Positions 12,000 to 24,255 of a DNA stretch of 64,000 nucleotides are shown piece by piece. The first letter of the stretch is position 1. The number at the start of each line of letters is the position of its first letter. The notes beneath the pieces were generated by a model. That model was given only the letters and a program-made list of their open reading frames with translations. It was not told where the DNA came from and did not search any database. A program made the translations under genes and the position numbers. This stretch comes from Sipunculus nudus (taxonomy: Eukaryota; Annelida; Sipuncula; Golfingiida; Sipunculidae): positions 60,734,618 to 60,798,617 of the forward strand of contig CM049317.1 in assembly GCA_026874595.1 (NCBI GenBank). Reading direction: 5' to 3'.

Positions 12000-12062
12000 T
12001 TACCATGACACTAGGTAGGGATGTATTCCCGGGTAAACTCCCAGGAGGGCAATCGTGCAACA
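12000..12062. repeat. 63-bp dispersed repeat, copy 2
   Basis: Matches 5021-5083 with about two differences. The pair is in direct orientation about 7 kb apart and brackets the GC-rich zinc-finger block. Confidence 0.7.
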
Positions 12063-12104
12063 GAAGGTACCAGCTAGATCGTCAATGACGTAGTACTTAT
12101 CCAG

Positions 12105-12117
12105 CCCCCCCCCCCCC
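12105..12117. repeat. poly-C run
   Basis: Thirteen consecutive C residues. Confidence 0.9.
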
Positions 12118-12153
12118 TATGGAGGGATGGAGGTATGGCTTCTCGTAGCACAT

Positions 12154-12166
12154 TTATATATATATA

Positions 12167-12207
<41 letters not shown>
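12154..12207. repeat. (TA)n microsatellite
   Basis: About 54 bp of TA repeat with a TTTA interruption. Confidence 0.95.
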
Positions 12208-12210
<3 letters not shown>

Positions 12211-12459
12211 CGCATATCATTCCCAAAGTCAGAAATATACATGGCACACATTCATGCATGGAGATATGGACATTTTGTACATGCTCTGACACGTGCTGAA
12301 CATAGGCACACAAAAAATGCGAAATGTCCCATTCTTGTTCTTACTGGACTGTTTAAGCATGAGGGAAATAGTATATATCGACCTTTTACATGAAAAAAAG
12401 ATGGGGGAAAAAGAGAGCTGCTGAAAAATGTTCAATAAATCCTAAAAGAAAGAGTGACT

Positions 12460-12840
12460 CTTTTTGGCAGGCCTGATCTATGGACATGTATAATTTCAGG
12501 CCAGTATGGCAAAGCACTCCTGAGAAAAGGGCAGCAATGTATTCTACGATGAACTAATCCTGAGATATGAGCAATTTTAACCCAAAGCAAACGCATGTAT
12601 GGACGTCACGCGAAACGATTTCAGATGGCGCCACCAGTCTTGAATACGAGATGGAGGTGTCCAAGATCTATGGACATGCACAATTTCAGTCAAATACATT
12701 GAACCACTCCTGCGATATGGGCTGATATCACCAAGACACCCAGCTTAAAACTGCACGAAAAGGATTTAAGGTGGCGCCACCAGTAATTGTTACCCACCAG
12801 TTCAAATGCGAGCGAATAATTATGCTGGGTTTTGGAAAGA
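12460..12840. repeat. degenerate tandem repeat of the GGTGGCGCCACC family
   Basis: Two to three diverged units of about 150 bp share 'ctatggacatg...aatttcag', 'gagatatgagc' and a palindrome (GATGGCGCCACC near 12627, perfect GGTGGCGCCACC at 12770-12781). The same unit, better preserved, forms the array at 47950-49215. Confidence 0.6.
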
Positions 12841-14539
12841 TCGGTCCAAGGGTCTCAGAAAAGTTCTTCTGAAACGAATGCGGCAGCGGAACCCGCGTGA
12901 AAGCACAGTGTCCGCAAAACTCTGTGTTGGCGGATACAAATATACAGAATTAAAATAAGTCGAGAAATAAAAAAGAAAAAAAATTTTTTTTTACAGATTT
13001 TGACTGTTTGAAAAAGAAAAGCTTCATGACAGAAGATGCACTTATAATTATTAGTCAAATTGAGCATATGGGACACCTCGTTTCTTGAATTATTAATCTA
13101 CAACTTTCCTGAGTTTCTTAAACATTTCAACAATGGTTACTGGGGGGGGGTGGAATGATGGGAGGTACAACATCTCTGTATTTTTACAGTGTATATACAT
13201 AGGATTTTCACTTAATTCAACTATGCTTACAGGATAAAGAAGTTCATTCACAAATACTTAATATTTAAAAAAGGACAAACAGACTGGTAGACAAAACAAA
13301 ACTGATAAAATATGAAGTTTCAATTATTTCTTATTTTTTTATTATATCAAATTGTTTTAAAGTTTAATATCTGCAATATTACATAACTGAATATATAAGT
13401 TGCTTTCAAGTTTCAGACCTGAATAGCTTTAATCAATCCACATACAGCATATAACAGTTTTTTCAACAGTGCTTATAGGAATAATTTCATAATTAATATA
13501 TATTTAATGAAAATGGAGAGATGATGTACACACAGAGCTGATCAATTTATGTTCCATTCTCATGAGGCAAGAATATCTTTGTATTAAATTTTAATTTTTT
13601 CTTATCCAATTATTTTTTAAGTTAAAAAATTTTTACACATTTGCAATAAAAACTAATGTCTCAGTGCACAGGTGCAAAGGAATCAATGGCAGCAGAGTGT
13701 GTGTGTTGGGGGGGGGGGGGGGGGGGGGAGGAAGGCAGCATTTACAACACTTCTGCATATATATACAGGGCAAACAAAGCCTGATCTCCTATTATGCTGA
13801 GGTAGGAAAATAATGAACAAATGTTTGTATTAGATCCTCATTTTTTTATCACATCAATTTTTTTAATGTTAAGTTTACATTTCCAATATAACATTTATAT
13901 CTGAATCTAAAAGTTGATTTGTAATTCTAAATTGCATCATCATTAATCTCAATCTTGTCACATCATGCATACAAATGTATATATTTATTTTTTACCACAA
14001 AAAATATATCTTTTAAATCTGCAAAACAATAAATATCTAAAAATAATACTTGATTCAGATTTCACAATTTTAAATTGTGCCTTTATTTATCCGTAATTTG
14101 CTTTATTTTTATAAATTTATGCATACTGATGGGTCTTATTCTATTTTAATTGGTTAACATTATTTAAAAGAAAATTGATTTCTTTAAAAATGCTACATTA
14201 ACCCAACATGGCATCTTCCAGATTACTCCTTGAATTACTTTTTCAAGGAAAGTTCGGTATATTGGAGTGCAAACAGCATTACAAGTAACTAAATCAGTGC
14301 AATTAATAACAATTACTGCATAACACTTGATGTGTAGGGTTGGCTGGGGGGGTGGGGGGGGGTGGGGGGGGTATGAGAATTGCTGTACACCTGTCACAGC
14401 AAGGGGATCTCCCCGAGTAACTGTAACAAATTCAGGAACCCTGGCAGAGCTGACTTCCACTCTCCAGGAGAGGGCGGCCTGCATATGGATAAACCAAGTA
14501 ACTACAATAGATCCTAAACGAAAAATTCAATAACTCGCC
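12841..14539. other. AT-rich DNA with G-run microsatellites
   Basis: The notable content is poly-G: a short run near 13141-13150, 21 consecutive G at 13708-13728, and a GGGGGGT-interrupted run at 14345-14371. These could form G-quadruplexes. No gene is recognised. Frames at 14164-14533 cross the G-run and read as Pro or Gly repeats. Confidence 0.5.
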
Positions 14540-15213
14540 TAATTTTCAAGCTTTTATTTTTAAATTTCAGATTTAAACAAATTAAATACTTTTGTTTACA
14601 TGCTGTGAAAATTAATTCAACAGTACTCACAGGAAAAAAACGTGCCATGGTCAAAGATGGGCAAAATTTGAGGTACTGATTTTATTTTTATGCTAATAAC
14701 TTAAAAAAATTACAAAATTTGGATCTAATTCTGGGTATACAATTGAATCTTAATTGAACAAAGTTATATACTTGGAAAAAAAATCTCTAGCTTCAAAAAT
14801 TTTCATGTCTTGTGAGTAAAAATTTTTTTCTGATTTTTTACAAAGTGCGATTATGTCCAGGCTCATAACTTTAATTTAACTTTAACTTAATTTCTGGCAT
14901 GCATATAGGAAATATATAAGAGAATACTTCTGGTAAATATTAAGGAAAACTGATCAGTTGTTTTGATATAATGCAGTCCTGAAGTGTGATAATAGGATTT
15001 TTATTGAAATTTGATGTTTTTTCTTAATTTCTCGAAGGAACGAAGTCGCAGTGATCTAATTTTCGGTTTGGCAGGAGATCTTTGGGACATCTGACAGTAT
15101 GCCAAATTTCAAAACGTGCCAGTCTAACGGACGGACAGACGGACAGCTAGACAGACGGACGACGGACAATGGACCACGACTATAGCTCAGTTGACTTATA
15201 GTCAGCTGAGCTA
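14540..15213 (+). mobile_element. interspersed element with GACGGACAGACGG tail and 3' hairpin, copy 1
   Basis: The body is collinear with 19800-20395 and 20440-21228: CATGCTGTGAAAATT, CGTGCCATGGTCAAAG, TGATTTTTTACAAAGTGC, CAGTCCTGAAGTGT, GAACGAAGTCGCA. It ends with a microsatellite of GACGGACA units (about 15129-15170), then TGGACCACGACTATAG, then a hairpin (15183-15213) with 14-bp arms and a TAT loop. The stem is TAGCTCAGTTGACT against AGTCAGCTGAGCTA, with one mismatch. It has no coding capacity. The 5' end was not identified. Confidence 0.7.
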
Positions 15214-15719
15214 ATAATGAAGCTGGTTCTGCTCAGAAAGTTTTTCTCTTCGTCCGTCACGACGGCTTGACAGCGGAAACTGCGGTATACCTGAAACTGC
15301 TTCATATATATATACTTCAATCTTGGCGAGAGGGTAACCGCCACAAAATTTGTATAATAAGGGTTTTTTTCTTCAATATTAAGCAACCCCCCCCCCCCCA
15401 AAAAAAAAAAAAAAAACAAAAAAAAACACGACCATATAAGCCTTTGACGTTAAATACTTCCAGACAGCAAATATTTTGACCCGACTCTTAGAATGAGTGT
15501 TCTAACTTATATCATGATTCGCAGGCCCCTATATACATGTACAAGTTTATTTAAAAAAAGCCTGGATGTCATGGCTAAATCTAGTCACAAGGACAGTATA
15601 CGCAATTCACATTGCAATTTTAAATGCCTTTGAAAGGTAGTTTAATAAAACATCTGCAAAATTAAGTTTTTATAACATTCTCAAAGAAATCTCTGTACTT
15701 TGTATCACGAAGTACTTAA
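15214..15719. other. intergenic DNA with C-run and A-run
   Basis: Thirteen C residues (15387-15399) run directly into a 17-bp A run (15400-15416). Nothing else is recognised. Confidence 0.6.
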
Positions 15720-16105
15720 GAGTTCACACTGAAAATAGGACCTATTTTTAACCAAAGCACCACAGACGTGCATAATACACCCGTCGTGTATCTGGTGACC
15801 TCTGACCTCATTGAATATGCGTGAATTTTGATGAGAATGTGATTCAGGTGGGAAGCACTACTGGTTAATGAGTTTCATGAAAGTTCATAGGATTTTTGGT
15901 AAGTCATCAAGGTGCCTCCAAAGTGCGGTGAGCTCTAACCTCATTAAATATGCATGGATTAAGCTGAAAATCAAAATTAGGCGAGATATTTGATTGATTA
16001 ACATTTCTGATGAGTTTTATAAAATTCCTTCATATACTTCGTAAGAAGCCGTGACACCACAAAGAAGCCTATAGCAGCCGACGGCGACGCAAAAGGTTTC
16101 AGGTC
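15720..16105. repeat. degenerate repeat, two units
   Basis: Two related blocks share ACCTCATTRAATATGC at about 15808 and 15938. Each is followed by 'gatgag/gagaat' spacer, 'tgatgagttt' and a cross-hybridising 3' part. A third unit is at 16620-16760. Confidence 0.45.
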
Positions 16106-16559
16106 TCTGTTGCGTTGCGGGCCCACCAAAGGGCTGTGGTTATAGCACGATACGATCTGTTACACTCAGAAAGGAAACTGATACCAATGTTCACAAAATG
16201 TTGTATGTCGAAAAGGCCTGTAATAAAAAATAACCATCCTGGAAAGCATGAAGCAGCTGTAACATCAATAACTGATTTATTCCAGAGAGAATCGAAGCAT
16301 TAACAGCCCAGTAGACATCTTGCATTTGATGGCAGGTATGTTTGATACTTCAGGCCTGTGTACTATTATATTTATATTTTCACTTCCTTTGTGCAATAAT
16401 GCTGAGAATAGAACAGTAAAGTTTTCAAGTCGTCAAATATACAATACACATAGATGTACTGAACATTAATCAGTGGATATATGTTAGGTCTCACAGTTGT
16501 ATATGGAGTGTTATAATCACAGTGAACTGCTCGGGCAATCTATTGATTCCGCATTGCGT
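16106..16559. other. intergenic DNA, nothing recognised
   Basis: A 62-codon plus frame (16115-16303) has no motif. No repeat was identified. Confidence 0.35.
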
Positions 16560-16815
16560 CACTCACTAAAAAAAGAACAATTGTGGAGTGCATTCTTATG
16601 GGCTAAGTAGCGTAGTGACTCGTGACCTTATTAAATATGTGTGGATATTGCCCGCAATCGAACTCGGGCGAGATATTCTCTATGTAAGTAGTTATGGTTA
16701 GTTTCGTAAAAATCCATCAAAGCCCAGTAAGTTATCGGGGCGACACTAAAAGTTAACGGTCGGACGGTGGGTATACCGTAATACACCCATCATATGAAGG
16801 GCTTATAAAAAGACA
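16560..16815. repeat. degenerate repeat, third unit with GGTCGGACGG end
   Basis: Contains ACCTTATTAAATATGTGTGG, similar to the units at 15806 and 15937. It ends with AACGGTCGGACGGTGGGTAT and a TACACCCATCAT block resembling the ATACACCCGTCGTG at about 15777. This looks like two ends of one decayed element spanning about 15760-16815. Confidence 0.4.
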
Positions 16816-16868
16816 TCCTATAAATGGCGGACACGTCTGTACTTTTTTCCGATAAAGAGTATTGATAA

Positions 16869-16905
16869 ACAAGGGACCTATGGGTCACGGCGCTCAGCTG
16901 TTATA
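16869..16905. repeat. 5'-end remnant of a GGACC-ATGGGTC type element
   Basis: AAGGGACCTATGGGTCACGG followed by CGCTCAGCTG matches the intact 5' end at 43364-43397, which has the perfect palindrome GACCCATGGGTC. Its GCTCAGCTG arm is complementary to the 3' hairpin arm at 15202-15211 and 21217-21226. The pearl-like element begins only about 9 bp downstream. Confidence 0.55.
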
Positions 16906-16913
16906 TATGATAA

Positions 16914-18605
16914 AACTAGATGTGTCGGAACGACACGAATGCCCACGCCTGGGGCAAATTAGAAACATTTGTTAAATTTTGTAAAATTTTTAAAGTTCAG
17001 GAAGTGTTGTATGGTGAAAAGTAGGTCAACAAGGGCAAAATGCAAACTCGATCTGTAAAGGGTCATTATCAAGCAACACACCAAAAATCAGGCCAGTATC
17101 TGCAGGCATTGTGAAAAAAAGTCCATATATGTGCATTTTTCATGAAAATTTCTGTCTTTCATGAAATTTTCTATGTTCAGGATCTGTCATATGGTGAAAA
17201 ATAGGTTAACTGGGACGAAACACGAACTCGATCTGTAAGTGGTCATTATGCGCCCACAGACCAAACATTAGGCCAGTATCTGTAAGCATTGTATTGCAAA
17301 ACTAGAATATTAGCAAAAGTTGATAATCATTTATAAATTTAAATTGGAGAGGTATATACCATGTTTCATAACAATCCACCAAATGCTTCCTGAGAAATAA
17401 GCTCCTAATTTTTTTTCTATACTAAGCTCTGTGACCTTGAAAAGTAGGTCAAGATCACCCATCTTTGAACTTGACCAAGATTTTGTAAATATAATGCAAT
17501 AGCACTGAAGAAATGAAGTTCCTGTGTTGAATACCTTTGGAGATATCCTGCACAAAAGGCCAAAATTGAAAAAATCCGATAAAATTTCATTAAAAAATCA
17601 GAAATTGCAGGTGGCGCCACCAAAATTGTGCAGCACATACAGACCATCAGTCCCAATGATCATAGTAAGTTTTTTGTGAAAATCCACACAATGGTTCCTG
17701 AGATATGAACTTCTGAGTGTTTTTCTATAATCAGCTCTAAAATGTAGAAAAATGGGTCAAGGTCACCCATCTTCGAACTTGACCAAGATTTTATCGATAT
17801 ACATGTTCACTGATGAAATAAAATTCCAACAGTGAACCTTTTAGAGATATCCCGCTCACAAGGTAAAAGTTAACAGACGCGGAACGGACGGACGGATGGA
17901 CGGACAGACACCGGACAGACAGATGGACAGACGGACAGCTAGGGTGATGACAATAGCCCATCAGCCTATGAGCTGAGGGCTAAAAACGGCTGTACATGTG
18001 TATTTGTCATGAAAATTTCTATTTTTCATGAATTTTTCTAAGTTTAGGAGCCGTAAAACGGTCAAAAGTAGGTCAACCGGGACGAAACGCGAACTCTATC
18101 TGTAACTGGTCATTATCTGGCCACACACCAAAAATTAGGCCAATATCTGCATGCATTGCGAAAAAAAGTCCGTACATGTGTATTTGTCATGAAAATTTCT
18201 TTTTTTCATGAAATTTTCTAAGTTTAGGAGCCATAAAACGGTCAAAAGTAGGTCAACCGGGACGAAATGCAAACTCGATCAGTAACTGGTCATTATCTGC
18301 CCACACACCAAAAATCATGCCAATATCTGCAGGCATTGCGAAAAAAAGTCCGTACATGTGTATTTGTCATGAAAATTTCTATTTTTCATGAAATTTTCTA
18401 ACTTTAGGAGCCGTAAAACGGTCGAAAGTAGGTCAACCGGGACAAAACGCGAACTCGATCTGTAACTGGTCATTATCTGCCCACACACCAAAAATCAGGC
18501 CAATATCTGCAGGCATTGCGAAAAAAAGTCCGTACAACTGTTTGATTTCGGAATGACGGACATGGGTAAAACTATATGCCCCGGCCACTTTGTGGCGGGG
18601 GCATA
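16914..18605 (+). mobile_element. pearl/HINE-like non-autonomous element A (tandem-repeat core, terminal hairpin)
   Basis: It begins AACTAGATGTGTCGG with a 5' hairpin (GTGTCG-GAA-CGACAC) followed by ATGCCCACGCC. It ends in a 3' hairpin at 18576-18604 (ATGCCCCGGCCAC / GTGGCGGGGGCAT, one mismatch). The core is about five units of about 180 bp, recognised by AAAGTAGGTCAAC at about 17020, 17200, 18065, 18245 and 18425. A different element (17300-17983) interrupts the core. Copy B at 44589-46490 is uninterrupted. Tandem-repeat cores with short terminal hairpins match the published description of bivalve 'pearl' and Helentron-associated elements. That assignment is by architecture only. Confidence 0.75.
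17300..17983 (+). mobile_element. nested element with AACTAGA start and GACGGACAGAC tail
   Basis: It begins AACTAGAATATTAGC and ends with a GGACGGACAGAC microsatellite (about 17885-17938) plus a hairpin TAGCCC-A-TCAGC / GCTGAGGGCTA (17954-17982). It is inserted inside a 180-bp unit of element A. The sequence on either side (TCTGTAAGCATTGTA and CTGTACATGTGTATTTG) rejoins the unit. Two internal diverged units share TCACCCATCTTYGAACTTGA and GAGATATCC. It carries one perfect GGTGGCGCCACC (17611-17622). Confidence 0.65.
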
Positions 18606-19799
18606 AAAATATGATTTAGAAATGAGGCACATGCTGGTTTCATGTGGTAATAAAAATAAGCTGTATTATGAGTTGTTGTTGTTTAGCTTATGTATGATTT
18701 TGATAGTACCTTTGGAGACAGGAAAGAGGATTAATTTCATTTATTTTATTTACAAATGGAGTACGATTGTCACACAGATTTTGACTTGGCCATATAACTT
18801 ACAAGCAGAACATATAATATAAGAGTTTAACTATTTATTAAAAAAATTACAAATATTGTCCCAAATATAATTTTTATTAAAAATAATAAGAGAATAGTAT
18901 GATTTTTTCAAATAAAATATAACTGAAATGATTATTAAAATAATATTAAAGAATATATTCATGAATGCATTCATTAATACATTTTGAAAGTATTTGCACT
19001 GGTATTCATATACTTTCATTTTTACCTGAATTCCCATTCTTATGAAAGAAATTTTATAATGGAGTACATATTCATATTTGTGTTTAAATACAATTGCAAA
19101 GTATTCGCACCATGTCTTGTATTTATTCAGTTGTCACCAAACAATGATGTTGAGAATCCAGAATATACAAAATTCACACATTTAAATAATGATCATAAGT
19201 ACCTAGTTTTATGGCTTTTATTTATATAAAAAAATGTAATATATTCATTTTGGACTAATTTCACATCAATGTACTAACTATAGACACAGTAGGAATCTAG
19301 ATGATAATATTATCAACTGCATCTTTGTCTATCATTAATTTCCTTCATATGATCCCTAATGATTAGTAATGAATAATATGATTTACTTTTTTATCATTAA
19401 AATTGAACTGAAAAATACCATAGGTGACTGCATGGTGTTATTTGGAATACGTGACATTCTATCCATCGATACAAGATTCTTATATCATCGGTAACTGCAA
19501 GTTAATTTCCTGTTATTATCAACTAACAAATTCCTTTTCTATTTTTCTTTAATTTGTTATTAAAAACCAATAAAAATTTATTAATTTATTATTTATTGTT
19601 ATGTTGTTGGTTAAAACTACTAGATGAGTTGGGTTGGACACCTGGATCAACTGTGGCTGGCCATTATATAATAAGCTGCCTGGAGCCCCAGTTTATGCCT
19701 CGCCTCAAGCATGCATAATTTGCTGAAAGTTCAACAAGGTCAACATACAGGTGACTCAAGAGGTGCTACAGAGAGCCAAGGTCTGACATGGTCTCATAA
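18606..19799. other. very AT-rich intergenic DNA, nothing recognised
   Basis: Short AT-rich open frames only. No repeats matched elsewhere in the window. Confidence 0.4.
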
Positions 19800-20395
19800 A
19801 AATATTAATAAAAGCTACAATTTTTGGCCAATTTCTTTCAGCTTTTTAAACTAAAAAGCTGAAATCTTTTTGTGTGCATGATATGAAAATTATATCAACA
19901 GTGCTCACAGGAAACAAACATGCCATGGTCAAAGTTCGGCAAAATTTAAGGTACTAATTTTATATTTATACTAATAATTTATAAAATTTGAAAAATTCAG
20001 AACTAATTTTGGGTATTCAATTGAATCTTGATTAAATAATGTTACATCCCTGACAAAAAATCTCTAGCTTAAGCAATCCTCTTGTCAAGGGAGTAAATAT
20101 ATTTCTTGATTTTTTACAAAGTGCATTATGTTTGGGCCCATAACTTAATTACGCAATACTGACATCATTTCTGGCATATGCATAACGAATTTATAGAAAA
20201 ATATGTATATTATATATGATTAAAGTCAGATCAGTGGTTTTGATATTAGGCAGTCTTGAAGTGTAACAATGGGTTTTTAATGGAAAAATGAAGTTTTTCA
20301 TTAATATCTCGAAGGTATTAAGTCCTAGTAACCAAATTCTTGGCATGGTAGGGGATTTTTGAGACATCTAATTGCATGCCAAATTTTAGGAACTG
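19800..20395 (+). mobile_element. element of the 14540-15213 family, copy 2 (lacks microsatellite and hairpin)
   Basis: Collinear with copy 1 and copy 3 through ATGCCATGGTCAAAG, TGATTTTTTACAAAGTGC, GGCAGTCTTGAAGTGT and ATCTCGAAGG. It stops after TATGCCAAATTTT-like sequence without the GACGGACA tail. It sits directly upstream of copy 3, forming a tandem pair. Confidence 0.65.
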
Positions 20396-20439
20396 AGAGC
20401 TGAGCACTTGCAAACTGCATGACACTAGCTTGATGTAAA

Positions 20440-21228
20440 CAATATGTTACATGGTGCTTGAAAACTTGAATAAAATCTACAGTTTTTGATCAATTGGTTT
20501 CAAATTTTTGGTGTTTACAGACAAAATGCTAAAAAAAACATGCTGTGAAAATTGAATCCACAGTACTTACAGGAAAAAAACGTGCCATGGTCAAGGTTGG
20601 GCAAAATTTAAGGTACCAATTTTTTATTTTTGTTAATATTTTAAAAAATTTAAAAGATTTTGATCTAATTTTGTGTAAACAATTTAATTTTGATTAATTA
20701 AAGTTATATTACTGGAAAAAAGTTTATAGCTTTAACATATTTTGTGTTAAGTGATCAAATATCTTTCCTGATTTTTTACACAATGCATTATGTTTGGGCC
20801 CATAACTTTTTAAATTTACATGATACAGACATAATTTCTGGCATGTACATAGGAACTATATAGAGGAATAATTATGGTAAATATGAGGAAAAACAGATGA
20901 GTGGTTTTGATATTAGGCAGTCCTGAAGTGTAAAAATAGGTTCTTAATAAAAAATTGAGGTTTTTCCTTTATTTCTAAAAGGAACGAAGTCGCAAAGACC
21001 CAGTTTTCGGCTTGGTAGGAGATCTTGGGGACATCTAACATTATGCCGAATTTTGGATTCCTAGGTCTTACGGTTTCAAAACGTGCCACATCTACGGACA
21101 GACGGACGGACGGACGGCAAGACGGACGGACAGACAGACGGACGGCAAGACGGACGGACGGACAGACGAACGGACGACGGACAATGGACCACGACTATAG
21201 CTCAGATGACTTATAGTCAGCTGAGCTA
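20440..21228 (+). mobile_element. element of the 14540-15213 family, copy 3 (complete 3' end)
   Basis: Same body as copies 1 and 2. It ends with a long GACGGACGGACAG-type microsatellite (about 21098-21184) and the hairpin TAGCTCAGATGACT-TAT-AGTCAGCTGAGCTA (21198-21228, one stem mismatch). A 63-codon frame here reads Arg-Arg-Thr-Asp repeats from the microsatellite and is not a gene. Confidence 0.7.
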
Positions 21229-21769
21229 AAAATCATTCAGTCCATCCACTCATTAACAAACGGATGAAAAACAAAACGCAAAACGTATTACAGAAGCACC
21301 AAGTGTATTATAGAGCATTTTGATTTTAGTGCTACAATATCTAGAAGTCATAACAAGGTGTTCGGACTGCAGCACATTAAACACGTGAGCTTAATATAAA
21401 ACAAGAATATATGCATAATTAATGGTTAACTTCAGGCACAAGTATCAATGTTTCACTTCACATAAAACCTTCACAACATAACTGGCAGTAGGAAAGATAC
21501 AAAAATTCTATCCGTCTACAGATCCATATAAAATAAATTTGAAGCCCCTTTCCATATATGAATGGCTTACTAAGTAACTAGTACATTAAACGTGGCGAGG
21601 TTTCTAGTTTTGTTGTAAAATGCCTTATAGGCATTTCAAACGTGTCCTATGATCATTTTATTAATAGGTTGATTCTATCTTCTTATTGCATACAACAAAG
21701 CTTTAGCAGATACTTTTCGAACCATTGCTTTAACAAGCCACATTATCCACCCATTATGTGGATAATATT
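21229..21769. other. intergenic DNA, nothing recognised
   Basis: No gene or repeat is recognised. Confidence 0.4.
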
Positions 21770-21862
21770 TAGACTACCGAACGCAATTAATCCTCCAAGC
21801 CAAGGAGAGTACCTCATATTAGTTATTATAGCTAGTTGTACAATCCCTGTAAAATAAATAAA
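21770..21862 (+). repeat. SINE 3' tail fragment (same family as 1-150 and 47332-47578)
   Basis: GACTACCGAACGCAATTA... through GGAGAGTACCTC... to TTGTACAATCCCTGTAAAAT aligns with the reverse complement of 47335-47425. It lacks the tRNA-like head, so it is 5'-truncated. It ends at a TAAATAAAG-type tail. Confidence 0.6.
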
Positions 21863-21899
21863 GTTTAAAATTAAATAATCATCACGGCAATTGAACCTA

Positions 21900-22100
21900 T
21901 CAAATGACTCGTGTACGCTTCCTGTTTGCATGGACCGAAGCACACCAGCTGTTCTTTTCTAAGATCAAACGTTTAGCATAGCCAGAAGGGCACAGAGTAT
22001 CTGACTCATCAAATAAAGCCTTGTAAACATATCCCATTTCTGATGCACGTGTTCTGTTCAGTAAGCGTCTGAACAGTTGACTTTTGTGCAATATTTCCAT
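21900..22100 (-). CDS. unrecognised ORF, 66 aa, possible exon
   Basis: A Met at 22100 opens 66 codons, ending TGA then TAG. The predicted peptide is of ordinary composition (charged, several Cys) rather than repeat-like, which is why it is listed. No domain is recognised. There is no confirmed splice partner and no clear promoter. A chance frame is quite possible. Confidence 0.12.
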   Translation of the reverse strand: MEILHKSQLFRRLLNRTRASEMGYVYKALFDESDTLCPSGYAKRLILEKNSWCASVHANRKRTRVI

Positions 22101-24255
22101 ATGGGGTACGTTTGATCTGATAAGCAGTTAGTGTTTCAATGTGATCACGTGATTAACAGATTCCAGTGCGGCTAGATTAAGCAAGGTGTCTGAAAGTGTA
22201 GCTGCCAGAGCCTTGCTACTTAGATAGGTGGATGAAAGTGTGAATAATTATGGTCACCTGACGAACAAACAGATTCTCAATGTTAGTGTTCCACACCTTG
22301 GTGCCATTCCTATACTGAATAACATAATGTGTAACCATTTATACAATCAAAATAAAGTAACTGATGGAAGGCAACTGACCAAGCTCCTGCATTTAAATCA
22401 ATAAATCTGCAGCCTAAAATTGTTGTGGATGCGTAATTATGTGTGGAAACAAACACAATAATAACTAGAGTGGACTAACTTAGGCTAAGTATACAATGAG
22501 AATTTGAACTATATTCTAACATAACTGTATTAACCCATCCCCACCAAAAAAAAATAAAATAAAAACAAATTAAGATCCCGAAAACTGTTGCTTTGATGGG
22601 CAATCGCACCATTAATAAATAAACAGTTTATATACGGTAAATTATCAATTCCACATATTTTTTCTGCACATGAGAAAAAATGCCCTTGATTAAAAACCTT
22701 ATCAAATGACTGTAATAAAGAGTCAGGCTTTAAACTTAATGAATTCTCTGGTCAAAGCCAGCGATAGAACGATATTAGTCATATATATATACACATATAA
22801 AATAATTCACACCTTAATCATCTTTATGAAGACGTTGGACAAGCAGCATACAAATGATAACTCGCATCATGCTATCAGGTAAGACAGCTCTCGGTGAACA
22901 ACTATTATTTCATTTATTTTACTCCGCAGCTTTCGACATCCAACTAAACATTTCTAAGAAACATGACTTGCCTCATTAAATTTACACATGCATGAGAACA
23001 ATAGTTGTAAGACATTCGCTGATAGCGCTATTTCAGCCCTCTGGCATTAGAGGGTCTACGACCAGCGTTCTGGCTGTACTTCGCTGACTGATATTAAGTT
23101 AACACAGTATTTATATACACAACCCCACTGTTAGCCCACTGAAGCCAAACTTGTGATAAACGATCAAACGGTTGAGTTAAAGCTTAAATCACTCTATCTT
23201 TGGAAGTATTTAGTGAAGCCTTTATTTGGTCCGTAACTTTTGTAAATTAGGTCAAAGTGCAGACTTTCATGTGCAGATGTAGACCTGGGTTAACAGTATG
23301 TACAAGCTTAAATAAAGCTTTAATATAATTTCTTTAAGTATTGAAACATATGACTTTCAATAAAGCCTTTATTGCAAGTCTAATGTTTCAAGACTTAAAA
23401 AAATAACCACTTTAACTTGAGTATTTCTAATTTCAATCATTACATGTCATTCTAGTTTTTTTTACAGGGTTCACAGATAGACTGTAACTATATATCCCAT
23501 ATATGGCAACGTCCATTTGACATTTAGTAATACGTTTTGGTTCCAGTGATATATGAACAAATAATGTGGGGGTTGGAGGGGGCAGGGATGCTGTAAAATC
23601 TGAAAGAAAATGTGGTATGGCCATAATCATTTTAAGGGTTAAGTCTGCAGCTGAAACAATCTTTTATGTAATTGCAGTGAAACTTGTCTGAAAGACCACC
23701 TGTCCAATAACACCACCTAAGAATTAAGACCATTTTTTAGAGTCCCACACAAGTGTAACATAACAGCAACCCATGTGGTTACATGCCAGCTTTAAATATA
23801 AAAATCTCAATTTTAGATCATCACATTATATGCAACATTAACTGTTTATCAATTAATATTCCTCCCATAAAATAATCTTTATCCCACAATGAAACACAGC
23901 CACTAAATTCATGTAAACTCAAAACCATATTAATGACAACCGTAAGATCCCTAAAATATAAAACTTAGACACAGCCCACTTAGAACAATAAAATATCTTA
24001 TAAAACAGTACATACAAAAATAAATCTGAGCACGATTTACTTTGGCTTTCAACAACACTCTCTTTATATGAAAGGAATACGCAAATTTTACATCCTTTTT
24101 AAATATAAAAAATCTCTAAAAACTACCTGCAGGTAACAAACTATCTTATACTTATGTATATCTTATATATATGTATAACTATACACATAGTATAATATTA
24201 TTAACCCTCCCCTGCATGGTAGAGCACTTTCACTGTGATGTTTTGAACCTAAATG

